This document shows, in pieces, positions 5,452 through 11,313 of a stretch of DNA of 11,548 bases. The notes beneath the pieces were generated by a model. That model had not been told where the DNA came from, made no database searches, and saw nothing but the letters and a program-made list of their open reading frames with translations. Position numbers and translations under genes: made by a program. Source of the stretch: an uncultured Oscillospiraceae bacterium (GTDB taxonomy: Bacteria > Bacillota > Clostridia > Oscillospirales > Oscillospiraceae); contig CAKUOS010000059.1 in assembly GCA_934670025.1 (NCBI GenBank), forward strand, positions 1-11,548. Reading direction: 5' to 3'. The stretch's first letter is position 1; each line of letters begins with the position of its first letter.

Positions 5452-8118
5452 TCAGATGCCGGTGGCCTCTGCAAAGGCTGAGAGCATGGCTTCCGTCTCG
5501 TTGTCGGAGAAGCAGTAGCGCATATCGGTGTAGCCCTCGCGCAGCCTGGCGACCTCTTCCTTGACGTCGGCGTTATGCAGGACGCAGTCGGCGATCAGAT
5601 GCGCGAGCTTTGCGAACTCTTCCTTGCCGAAGCCGAAGCGGGTCATTTCATTGACGCCCATACGCAGCGCGCCGGACGCGGAGAAGCCCTCTTCCTCCGG
5701 GGTGGCCTGATAGTTGCAGATGATGTTGTTGGCTTCGAGACGGTTGGCGATCTCGGGGCCGTGCGCGTAGCCGACCTTGACGATGACCTGATGCGTCTGC
5801 GTATAGCCCAGAGCCGGGTCGCCCGCGACGTCGAGGCCCTCGGCCTTGAGGCTGGCGGCGAAGCTCTTCGCGTTTTCGGTGACGGCCTTCTGGTACTCGT
5901 CCTTGAACGCGTTCATCTCATACGCGGCCATCAGCTGGCCCAGGAGCGTGCCGAGGTGGTGGTTGGAGACGCTGCCGGGGAAGGCGCGGCTCTGGATGGT
6001 CTCCCAGAGGCCCCACTTGAGGTCTTCGGGCTTGTAGTTGACGCCGATGACGCCGCGCTGCGGGCCAAAGAACGTCTTGTGGGTCGAGCCTGTGACGATC
6101 TCCGCGCCCTCTTCGAACGGCTTCTGGAAGTAGTCGCCGATCAGGCCGAGCACGTGCGCCATGTCGTACATGACGGTGGTGTTGATGCCCTGCTCATGGA
6201 TGAACCTGGTCAGTTCGGCGACCGGCTCCTTGTACAGGACCATGGACTTGCCGAAGATGACGAATTCGGGCTTATACTTCTCAAGCAGGATCTTGGCCGC
6301 GTCGGTGTCGATGCGGTACGGATCGTCGGCGCAGACCGGGAAATTGACGACCATCTGCTTTTCGGTGACGGGATCGATGGCGACATAGTCGTGGAACGCG
6401 CCCATCGGCTGTGCGGACAGATGGCCGCCGCGGACGATGTGGTTGTTCATGACGTAGCCCAGGCGCTGCGGGGTACACTTGCGGTCGACGCGGTTTTTGA
6501 AGTCCATGAGGGCCGAGAACACGGCGGTGTTGGACATCTGACCGGAGGTGACGCGCGTCTCGACCTGCGTGGCGCCGAGGAACTTCTTCATCTCTTCGAC
6601 GAGCATGGCCTCGACCTGCGCGATGAAGCCGGTGCCCTGATAATAGAAGATCTCCGCATCGTAGAACGCCTTCTGCTTTTTATGCTCGGCGTAGCGGTTG
6701 GCCGGGTCGGACGCGGAGAGCATCCGCACGGCGCGCGACTGCGTGTTTTCGGACGGGATGAGGTTGATGCAGCGGTTCTGACGCCACAGATGGTTGTCCT
6801 GCGCCTTCTTGATGAGCTCGGCGGCCTTCTGCGCATACGGCGCGTCGGTCGGCTTGAAGCCCTCGGCGGTGATGCCGGGCAGGATGGGACGCGCATACGG
6901 CGCGGCGTCCTGACGGATGTGATAGCCGACGACCTTGGCAGGCTGACGCTTGCCGCGGATGTCGATCTCGATGTCGAAGTCCTGGCAGATGCGGCTGTCC
7001 ATGAACGCAAGGCCGATGGAGCGCTTGCCGGTCTCGGCGGTAAACACGGACTCGAGGCCCTGGCCCTCGGTCTTGTAGTACGGGATCATGGTACCGGAGG
7101 TGACATAGCCGATCTGCTTGCCCTCTGCCCATGCGTCCTTGCAGTAGATCGGGAAGCCCTTGCGCAGAACGCCCTTGCCCTCGAGGTAGATGGGCTGAAT
7201 GCGGTACGGCAGGTCCGCGATCGAGGAATAGTCGCGGTTCATGATCTTCTTGAACGCCTCAAACTGCTTTTTGAGCGGTTCGCGGCCGATGAAGTCGCCC
7301 TTTTCCGCGGCGAAGGAGACGGCGAACTTTGCCAGCGGCACGGCGTAGATGGGGATCTCGCCGCCCATCTCGCACTCGCCCATCTCATGGCCGTAGAGCG
7401 GCAGGGACGCTTCCATACGCAGCGTGTCGCGCGCGCCGAGCGCGGTCGGCTTAGCGCCGAGTTCGATGAGACGGTCCCAGAAATAGCGGGCGTCCTCGGA
7501 GTTGCAGTACAGCTCGTAGCCGATGGGCTCGCCGGTGTAGCCGGTCTTGGCGATACGGACGGGCTTGCCCTCCATTTCGAGGCTGTTCAGCGCGTTCTTG
7601 ACGTTTTCGGGCGTCAGGGTCTTGCCGCCGGAGAGGACCATCAGGATCTCCTTGGCCTTCGGGCCCTGCACGGCGATGGCCGCGTATTTGGAAGAGACGT
7701 TCGTCAGCTTGACGTCGAACTTTTCAGCCTGTTTGGTCAGATGCGCCCAGTCCTTGTCGATGTTGCCGGCGTTGATGACGAGGAAATATCTGCCCTCTTC
7801 GAAGCGGTAGAGATAGGCGTCGTCGATGGCATAGCCGTTTTCATCGGGAATGATGCAGTACTGCGCCTGATTGAGATCGAGCGCGAGAACGTTGCTGGAC
7901 AGGACGTGCTGGAGGAATGCGACCTGATCGGGGCCTTCGACGTCGATACGGCCCATATGGGATACGTCGAAGATGCCGCAATGGCTGCGGCAGTAGAGAT
8001 GCTCGGATACGATACCTTCCGGGTACTGGATCGGCATATCCCAGCCGCCGAAGTCGACCATCGTCGCGCCGGCGTCGAGGTGGGCCTGATACAGTACGGT
8101 TCTTTTGAGTTCGCTCAT
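5452..8118 (-). CDS. gcvT-glyA: Fused aminomethyltransferase (T-protein) and serine hydroxymethyltransferase
   Basis: This single 888-residue frame joins two enzymes. Residues 1 to about 403 are GcvT, which releases ammonia from aminomethyl-lipoyl-GcvH and makes 5,10-methylene-THF. Landmarks are DFGGWDMPIQYPEG (22-35), CGIFDVSHMG (47-56), the D99/D100 region matching the catalytic Asp, KTGYTGEPIGYE (191-202), LGARDTLRMEASLPLYGHEM (227-246) and IRGKRQPAKVVGY (387-399). After a short linker (about 404-425), residues 426-888 are a PLP-dependent SHMT, interconverting glycine plus methylene-THF with serine. It shows NLIPSEN (452-458), ANRYAE (473-478), SGQMSN (525-530), GGHLS (564-568), DMAHVLGL (652-659), Schiff-base K681 in GSTHKTFFGP, and R819 as the likely substrate-carboxylate residue. 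There is no internal stop or frameshift. The SHMT half is diverged: E. coli-type TTTHKTLRGPRGG and FSAYSG are altered. The start follows GGGGAGG, overlapping the metV stop. Separate gcvT and glyA genes are usual, so the fusion is noteworthy. Confidence 0.95.
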   Translation of the reverse strand: MSELKRTVLYQAHLDAGATMVDFGGWDMPIQYPEGIVSEHLYCRSHCGIFDVSHMGRIDVEGPDQVAFLQHVLSSNVLALDLNQAQYCIIPDENGYAIDDAYLYRFEEGRYFLVINAGNIDKDWAHLTKQAEKFDVKLTNVSSKYAAIAVQGPKAKEILMVLSGGKTLTPENVKNALNSLEMEGKPVRIAKTGYTGEPIGYELYCNSEDARYFWDRLIELGAKPTALGARDTLRMEASLPLYGHEMGECEMGGEIPIYAVPLAKFAVSFAAEKGDFIGREPLKKQFEAFKKIMNRDYSSIADLPYRIQPIYLEGKGVLRKGFPIYCKDAWAEGKQIGYVTSGTMIPYYKTEGQGLESVFTAETGKRSIGLAFMDSRICQDFDIEIDIRGKRQPAKVVGYHIRQDAAPYARPILPGITAEGFKPTDAPYAQKAAELIKKAQDNHLWRQNRCINLIPSENTQSRAVRMLSASDPANRYAEHKKQKAFYDAEIFYYQGTGFIAQVEAMLVEEMKKFLGATQVETRVTSGQMSNTAVFSALMDFKNRVDRKCTPQRLGYVMNNHIVRGGHLSAQPMGAFHDYVAIDPVTEKQMVVNFPVCADDPYRIDTDAAKILLEKYKPEFVIFGKSMVLYKEPVAELTRFIHEQGINTTVMYDMAHVLGLIGDYFQKPFEEGAEIVTGSTHKTFFGPQRGVIGVNYKPEDLKWGLWETIQSRAFPGSVSNHHLGTLLGQLMAAYEMNAFKDEYQKAVTENAKSFAASLKAEGLDVAGDPALGYTQTHQVIVKVGYAHGPEIANRLEANNIICNYQATPEEEGFSASGALRMGVNEMTRFGFGKEEFAKLAHLIADCVLHNADVKEEVARLREGYTDMRYCFSDNETEAMLSAFAEATGI

Positions 8119-8121
8119 GTG

Positions 8122-8781
8122 TTACCTCCCCTTTTTGTTTGTGTCCCGCAGACTGTGCGTCCGCGGATAAGCTACATTCTGATAATTCTTGTCTTCCCGT
8201 TCCTGCGCGAGCGTCTCCGGACGGCCGATCTCGTTCAGCTTGTTATAGATCCGGATCCATGCGCATTCATTGTCGGGATTGACCTCGCAGCGGCCGTTTT
8301 TCTGACCGCCGCACGGCCCGTGGACCAGCGATTTGGCGCACTGCGTGACCGGGCAGATACCGCCCGTCTGGCCGAGGATGCAGTCGCCGCACATCTTGCA
8401 CGCCTCGTGGAACACGCCCGCGCGTTCGACCTGGCCGAGGAACAGCGTGTCGTTGGCCGGGAAAACGGGGATCTTGACGTTGGCCGCAACAGTCTGCACG
8501 CCGTCGCCGCAGGCCATGCCGACGATCGCTTCCGCGCCGCAATCGCGCAGCGCCTTGATATCGCGCTTGACGAGCAGCATATGGCAGCATTCCTCGGGCA
8601 ATACCGTCCCCACGACTTCGAAGCCCTGCTCCTGTAACCAGGCCTTCATCTCCTCGACTTCCTTTTCGCCGCCGGTCTGGCAGGCCGTCGCGCAGTTGCC
8701 GCAGCCCACGATCGCGACCCGCTTGACGCCTTGCAGCATCCCAATCAGCTGCTCCAGCGGCTTCTTCCTTGTAATGATCAT
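8122..8781 (-). CDS. metV: MetV-like methylene-tetrahydrofolate reductase C-terminal domain protein
   Basis: This 219-residue, cysteine-rich cytosolic protein belongs to the MTHFR C-terminal domain family. In acetogens MetV is the zinc/Fe-S partner of MetF in the methylene-THF reductase that makes 5-methyl-THF. Visible features are CGNCATAC (27-34), ECC (64-66), CKMCGDC (128-134), GQTGGICPVTQCAKSL (137-152), HGPCGG (154-159) and GRCEV (163-167). About fifteen cysteines in all are compatible with one or more metal centres. The ATG follows an AAGGAAG-like site 7 bases upstream. It is the first gene after the glycine riboswitch, and its stop lies 3 bases before gcvT-glyA, so the two are co-translated. 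No metF adjoins it. The context suggests handling of the one-carbon unit released from glycine. The family call is firm; the exact reaction without MetF is not. Confidence 0.9.
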   Translation of the reverse strand: MIITRKKPLEQLIGMLQGVKRVAIVGCGNCATACQTGGEKEVEEMKAWLQEQGFEVVGTVLPEECCHMLLVKRDIKALRDCGAEAIVGMACGDGVQTVAANVKIPVFPANDTLFLGQVERAGVFHEACKMCGDCILGQTGGICPVTQCAKSLVHGPCGGQKNGRCEVNPDNECAWIRIYNKLNEIGRPETLAQEREDKNYQNVAYPRTHSLRDTNKKGR

Positions 8782-8843
8782 CGTTTGCTTCCTTTCTGTT
8801 TGTAATGCAGGGGGAAGATTTACGCATTCTGTTTTAAATCGAT

Positions 8844-8892
8844 AAAAAAATATAAAATAAAACAGAGCGCGCCAATCAACGGCGCGCTCTGT
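8844..8892 (-). terminator. Riboswitch expression-platform terminator
   Basis: ACAGAGCGCGCC (read 8892-8881 on the minus strand) pairs with GGCGCGCTCTGT (8873-8862) through a 12-bp perfect stem with a 7-base loop, followed by a T-rich tract (TTTATTTTATATTTTTTT). It lies about 60 bases before the metV start. Its 5' arm contains the CAGAG that closes helix P1 of the second glycine aptamer. Aptamer folding and termination therefore exclude each other, which predicts that glycine turns expression on. Confidence 0.92.
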
Positions 8893-9043
8893 CTGTAGAC
8901 CTGAAAGATTCTCCCGGGCCCGGGATTGCTTCTTCGGTGCTGTGCGGCAGCTTTCCAGAGTTCCGTCCGGGATCAGTTCGTGTACCTGAGAGTTCCTTGC
9001 GCGAGCCCCTTCGGTGGCATATGAATATGCGCTCTCCTGATCC
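8887..9043 (-). promoter_or_regulatory. Tandem glycine riboswitch controlling the glycine cleavage operon
   Basis: Two successive aptamers are read on the minus strand. Aptamer 1 has P1 GGATCAG/CTGATCC (9043-9037 with 8976-8970), GGAGAG (9037-9032), the ligand-binding core CCACCGAAGGGGC (9017-9005) and AACTCTCAGGT (8994-8984). Aptamer 2 has P1 CTCTG/CAGAG (8960-8956 with 8891-8887), the core CACCGAAGAAGC (8939-8928) and AATCTTTCAGGT (8910-8899). These elements match the known glycine class, which typically occurs in pairs before gcv genes. The first gene after it is metV rather than gcvT. Glycine binding should stabilise the second P1 and block the adjoining terminator. Confidence 0.95.
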
Positions 9044-9075
9044 GTTCATCCGGCGATATGCAATTGCTCTTGTCG

Positions 9076-9099
9076 ATTCCACCAAATCCCCGGTGGAAT
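9076..9099 (-). repeat. Hairpin in the 5' leader before the riboswitch
   Basis: ATTCCACC and GGTGGAAT form a perfect 8-bp stem with an 8-base loop, about 33 bases upstream of the first aptamer in the direction of transcription. It lies between the proposed promoter and the riboswitch and may stabilise the 5' end of the mRNA. No T-run follows. Confidence 0.5.
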
Positions 9100-9116
9100 T
9101 TCCTGCTTACTTTGTT

Positions 9117-9145
9117 AGTTTACTCTCCGTGGAAGGAAAAAGCAA
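9117..9145 (-). promoter_or_regulatory. Probable promoter of the metV-gcv-lplA operon
   Basis: On the minus strand, TTGCTT (9145-9140) and TAAACT (9122-9117) are separated by 17 bases, an acceptable but imperfect sigma-70/SigA pair. Transcription would start about 65 bases before the first aptamer. It lies back to back with the tRNA-Ser promoter. No better candidate was found between the riboswitch and the tRNA promoter. Confidence 0.5.
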
Positions 9146-9191
9146 GAAAAATTTTTGCAGAATCCGCATTCTGCCCGGAAAAAATTTATAC

Positions 9192-9220
9192 TTGACAAAT
9201 GCGCCTGTTTTGTGTATGAT
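9192..9220 (+). promoter_or_regulatory. Promoter of tRNA-Ser
   Basis: TTGACA (9192-9197) and TATGAT (9215-9220) are separated by exactly 17 bases, a near-perfect SigA promoter. Transcription would begin around 9227, about 35 bases before the mature tRNA 5' end. Confidence 0.88.
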
Positions 9221-9261
9221 ATCAGGGCTGTCCGGGATGTGACACGGCCAGCCGATATCAT

Positions 9262-9353
9262 GGAGTGGTATCGAAGCGGTCATAACGAGCACGACTGGAA
9301 ATCGTGTGACGGTCAAAAGCCGTCCGAGGGTTCGAATCCCTCCCACTCCGCCA
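9262..9353 (+). tRNA. tRNA-Ser (anticodon GGA)
   Basis: This is a class II tRNA with an encoded CCA end. The acceptor arms GGAGTGG (9262-9268) and CCACTCC (9343-9349) pair perfectly and are followed by discriminator G and CCA (9351-9353). The anticodon stem CACGA/TCGTG encloses the loop CTGGAAA, giving anticodon GGA for UCC/UCU codons. The long variable arm GACGG/CCGTC and the T arm GAGGG-TTCGAAT-CCCTC are typical of serine tRNAs. It has its own promoter. I saw no duplicate of its 3' end downstream, so there is no evidence of an integrated element here. Confidence 0.97.
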
Positions 9354-9355
9354 TA

Positions 9356-9395
9356 AGTCCACTGTAATTTTGATAGAATTACGGTGGACTTTCTC
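9356..9395 (+). terminator. Hairpin immediately after tRNA-Ser, probable terminator
   Basis: AGTCCACTGTAATT (9356-9369) pairs with AATTACGGTGGACT (9377-9390) across a 7-base loop, a 14-bp stem with one G-T pair, followed by TTCTCT. It begins 3 bases after the CCA end. The weak T tract makes it a modest terminator or a 3' processing boundary. Confidence 0.7.
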
Positions 9396-9400
9396 TATGC

Positions 9401-9430
9401 CCGAAAACCGCTTGAAATAAGGGTTTTCGG
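9401..9430. repeat. Hairpin downstream of tRNA-Ser
   Basis: CCGAAAACC (9401-9409) and GGTTTTCGG (9422-9430) form a perfect 9-bp stem with a 12-base loop. There is no T-run. It sits between two terminator-like hairpins and its function is unknown. Confidence 0.5.
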
Positions 9431-9448
9431 CTGTTCCGTCATATAACG

Positions 9449-9490
9449 AACCCCGCTGCAGAGCATTTCTGCGGCGGGGTTTTGTGCGTT
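9449..9490 (+). terminator. Intrinsic terminator
   Basis: AACCCCGCTGCAGA (9449-9462) and TCTGCGGCGGGGTT (9468-9481) form a 14-bp stem (one G-T pair) with a 5-base loop, followed by TTTGTGCGTTTT. It would end any + strand transcription from the tRNA that passes the first hairpin. No gene lies between the tRNA and this site. Confidence 0.85.
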
Positions 9491-9792
9491 TTATGGCGAT
9501 TGAGGCTGTCTGTGCCGTTGTAATCGTTAAATCACAGCGGTAATCGTTAAATTGATATTGTACGCTTTCTCAAGCTGCAATAACAACTGCATTATCTTTA
9601 ACTTTGTTAATCGCAGCCATGATTTCCATCTGCATCTTTTTATCAAACACCCTGGCAAAGCTTAGAGGCTTATCGAACGGAGGCTTAGTAAGCATAGTGA
9701 CACTATTGCACAGGGAGTGTTGAAAAGTTCTTTATCAAACACTACCCTTCGCGTGTCTTCTTTTTTGCGGTGGGCGGCGTGTGCCGCGGCGG
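9491..9792. other. AT-richer gene-poor interval with short direct repeats
   Basis: This stretch is less GC-rich than its surroundings and contains no standard gene. GTAATCGTTAAAT occurs at 9520-9532 and again at 9540-9552. TTTATCAAACAC occurs at 9639-9650 and at 9731-9742. An imperfect inverted repeat GTGTTGA/TCAAACAC spans about 9718-9742. The only protein-like trace is the short minus-strand frame listed separately. It may be the remnant of a decayed or inserted segment. No clear terminator with a T-run was found after the acetyltransferase gene. Confidence 0.5.
9570..9695 (-). CDS. Possible small protein or gene fragment, unrecognised
   Basis: This minus-strand frame of 41 residues begins MLTKPPFDKPLSFARVFDKK and ends KVKDNAVVIAA. 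It is open for another twelve codons upstream of the ATG. The composition looks protein-like, with a mix of charged, aromatic and aliphatic residues, and its codons are more AT-rich than those of neighbouring genes. There is no good ribosome binding site before the ATG. It could be a true small protein, the surviving C-terminal end of a larger gene (the FARVFDKK segment is followed by a helix-like tail), or chance. I do not recognise a family. Confidence 0.25.
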   Translation of the reverse strand: MLTKPPFDKPLSFARVFDKKMQMEIMAAINKVKDNAVVIAA

Positions 9793-10434
9793 TCAGGCCC
9801 GGTTTTGCGCGGCGCGCTCCAGCGCGGCAAGATCGCCCGACTGGATGGCGGGGATGCTGCGCCTGATTGTTTCCTCGTCCCAATCCCACCAGCGCAGGGC
9901 TTCGAGCTTCTCGATCGCCGCGTCGTCAAAGCGCTTGCGGATGGGCCTGGCGGGCACGCCGCCGACGATGGTATACGGCGGCACGTCCTTCGTCACGACC
10001 GCGCGCGTGCCGACGATCGCGCCGTCGCCGATGGTCACGCCCGGCATGATAACGGCCTCGTAGCCGATCCAGACGTCGCTGCCGATCACGATATCGCCCT
10101 TGTTGTCCCATGCGCTGCGGATGTCTTTCCCATCAAGGCCCCATTCGTCAAAGAAAATCGGGAACGTGTAGGTGGACAGCGACTGCATCGAATGGTTCCC
10201 GCTCGTAAACAGGAACTTCGCGCCGCAGGCGATGGAGCAGAATTTGCCGATGATCAGCCGGTCGCCGTTGACGGGATAATGATAAAGCACGTTGTTTTTC
10301 TCAAAATCGCGGGGATCCTGCACAAAATCGTTGTAGATCGTGTAGTCGCCGACCGTGATGTTCGGCTTTGTGATAACGTCCTTCAGGTAAACGATCTGCG
10401 GATCGTTCGGACGCGGATAAACGCTGTTTTTCAT
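9793..10434 (-). CDS. CatB/Vat-type xenobiotic O-acetyltransferase
   Basis: This 213-residue hexapeptide-repeat acetyltransferase belongs to the family that includes CatB chloramphenicol and Vat streptogramin A acetyltransferases, which use acetyl-CoA to modify a hydroxyl group. The isoleucine-rich left-handed beta-helix repeats are visible at about residues 60-72 and 113-148. H81 in SGNHSM matches the catalytic histidine. The [20 protein letters not shown] block (122-141) and the C-terminal RWWDWDEE segment (181-188) are characteristic. The ATG at 10434 follows GGAGGA with 7-base spacing; an apparent longer upstream frame overlaps the preceding gene and is rejected. It is the second gene of a two-gene operon 17 bases after the DUF998 gene, under a likely TetR-type repressor. 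That context fits drug or toxin inactivation, but family members also acetylate other metabolites, so resistance is not shown. Confidence 0.88.
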   Translation of the reverse strand: MKNSVYPRPNDPQIVYLKDVITKPNITVGDYTIYNDFVQDPRDFEKNNVLYHYPVNGDRLIIGKFCSIACGAKFLFTSGNHSMQSLSTYTFPIFFDEWGLDGKDIRSAWDNKGDIVIGSDVWIGYEAVIMPGVTIGDGAIVGTRAVVTKDVPPYTIVGGVPARPIRKRFDDAAIEKLEALRWWDWDEETIRRSIPAIQSGDLAALERAAQNRA

Positions 10435-10451
10435 CTCAATTTCCTCCGGAA

Positions 10452-11081
10452 TCATTCGCGTTCGGGCTTCATGCAAAACAGGTGAACGCCCAGCGCGGCG
10501 TTGAAGCCCGTGGCGGCAAAGACGCTGAAGCGCTCCACCACGCCAAAGTACTGCGCGGGCACGAGCTTCATGCCGAGCGTGCCGGTAAGCATCATGCCAA
10601 GCGCGACGGCGGCGCAGATACCGCAGGAGCGGCAGTCTCTGTCCCGAACGCCCGCGGCGATGATGATGCTCAGCGACACGATGGACAGCAGCACGACCAG
10701 TGCGGTGACGGCCATGTGCATCACGTCCTGAAACGCGCCCGCATAGCCGCTGCTCGAAAGCGGGAACATTCGGTAGCCGATGGCCGAGATCCACTCCATC
10801 GCGGCGAACAGATCAATGCCCGCGCGCAGCAGCCGGGTCTTTCTCCCCTGGATGCCGATGCAGACGACGGTGACGCAGACGACCTCGCACACATTATAGA
10901 ACGCGCTGAGCCGCTTCCACAGCGCCAGAGACGGCGCGTCCGCCGCGCTCAGGTCGCTGACGGCCTGCGCCATCCAGTCGTAGCCCGGATAGGCCAGCGG
11001 CGCGAAGATCACCGCCGCCGCATAGGAAAGAAAGCTGACGATGCCCAGCAGCCCCAGCTTTTGCAGCAATGTTCGTTTCAC
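10452..11081 (-). CDS. DUF998 family membrane protein
   Basis: This 209-residue polytopic membrane protein has about six hydrophobic segments, near residues 10-28, 61-77, 84-104, 119-143, 153-171 and 185-203. The segment [20 protein letters not shown] (31-50), between the first two helices, is the signature of the DUF998 family, whose function is not established. The start is a GTG (11081) 9 bases after GGGAGG; no better ATG lies nearby. It is the first gene of an operon with the acetyltransferase and is transcribed from a consensus promoter with a palindromic operator. A role in stress or drug response alongside its partner is inferred only from this layout. Confidence 0.85.
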   Translation of the reverse strand: MKRTLLQKLGLLGIVSFLSYAAAVIFAPLAYPGYDWMAQAVSDLSAADAPSLALWKRLSAFYNVCEVVCVTVVCIGIQGRKTRLLRAGIDLFAAMEWISAIGYRMFPLSSSGYAGAFQDVMHMAVTALVVLLSIVSLSIIIAAGVRDRDCRSCGICAAVALGMMLTGTLGMKLVPAQYFGVVERFSVFAATGFNAALGVHLFCMKPERE

Positions 11082-11101
11082 AGATCGATTCCTCCCGCTC
11101 G

Positions 11102-11129
11102 AAAGCGCCGCCGGTCAGGCGCTTTTTTT
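11102..11129. terminator. Hairpin with T-run in the DUF998 leader
   Basis: AAAGCGCC (11102-11109) and GGCGCTTT (11118-11125) form an 8-bp stem with an 8-base loop. On the + strand it is followed by TTTTC, seven consecutive Ts in all (11123-11129), which is terminator-like. Oriented this way it would stop antisense transcription arriving through the DUF998-acetyltransferase genes before it reaches the tetR promoter. On the minus strand the same hairpin lies in the 5' leader of the DUF998 mRNA, just before the ribosome binding site. Confidence 0.55.
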
Positions 11130-11147
11130 CTTTTATGCATTCACTAA

Positions 11148-11161
11148 CTAACGCTCGTTAG
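11148..11161. promoter_or_regulatory. Palindromic operator on the DUF998 promoter
   Basis: CTAACGCTCGTTAG is a perfect palindrome apart from its CT centre. It covers the expected transcription start of the minus-strand promoter, just past its -10 box. Its half-site TAACG is shared with two palindromes at the tetR promoter, so one repressor probably binds all three. Confidence 0.7.
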
Positions 11162-11164
11162 CAT

Positions 11165-11192
11165 ATTATAGCCGTTTCTTTGCAAATGTCAA
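11165..11192 (-). promoter_or_regulatory. Promoter of the DUF998-acetyltransferase operon
   Basis: On the minus strand, TTGACA (11192-11187) and TATAAT (11170-11165) are perfect consensus boxes with a 16-base spacer. Such a strong promoter under an operator suggests tight repression in the absence of inducer. Confidence 0.88.
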
Positions 11193-11236
11193 GGCTTTAC
11201 CCGGATGCAGGCGCGGCAATTCCGCGCGATCCCCTC

Positions 11237-11265
11237 TTGACAACGCGGAAAACGGAGGCTATAAT
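11237..11265 (+). promoter_or_regulatory. Promoter of the tetR-family gene
   Basis: TTGACA (11237-11242) and TATAAT (11260-11265) are perfect consensus boxes with a 17-base spacer. The start point would fall in the first palindrome (11264-11278), as expected for autorepression. Confidence 0.9.
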
Positions 11266-11295
11266 AACGCACCGTTATATATAACGCATTGTTAT
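11264..11295. promoter_or_regulatory. Two tandem palindromic operators at the tetR promoter
   Basis: ATAACG-CAC-CGTTAT (11264-11278) is a perfect palindrome around a 3-base centre. ATAACGCATTGTTAT (11281-11295) is a near-perfect copy. They are offset by 17 bases and share the TAACG half-site with 11148-11161. Their position over the start site and 5' leader predicts autorepression by the downstream regulator, possibly with cooperative binding of two dimers. Confidence 0.75.
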
Positions 11296-11313
11296 TCTAC
11301 GGAGGGAACGACC

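Noticed and set aside
5575..8637. A 1020-codon + strand reading frame antisense to gcvT-glyA and metV
   Set aside because: It is a shadow of high GC at third positions on the opposite strand. It shows no motifs, has no ribosome binding site, and lies entirely against well-supported genes.
9262..9560. tRNA-Ser as an attachment site for an integrated element
   Set aside because: I found no repeat of the tRNA 3' end downstream, and no integrase gene in the window.
10435..10794. A possible 120-residue N-terminal extension of the acetyltransferase
   Set aside because: It overlaps the DUF998 gene in another frame, is Arg- and His-rich without family similarity, and the ATG at 10434 has a good GGAGGA and gives the normal family length.
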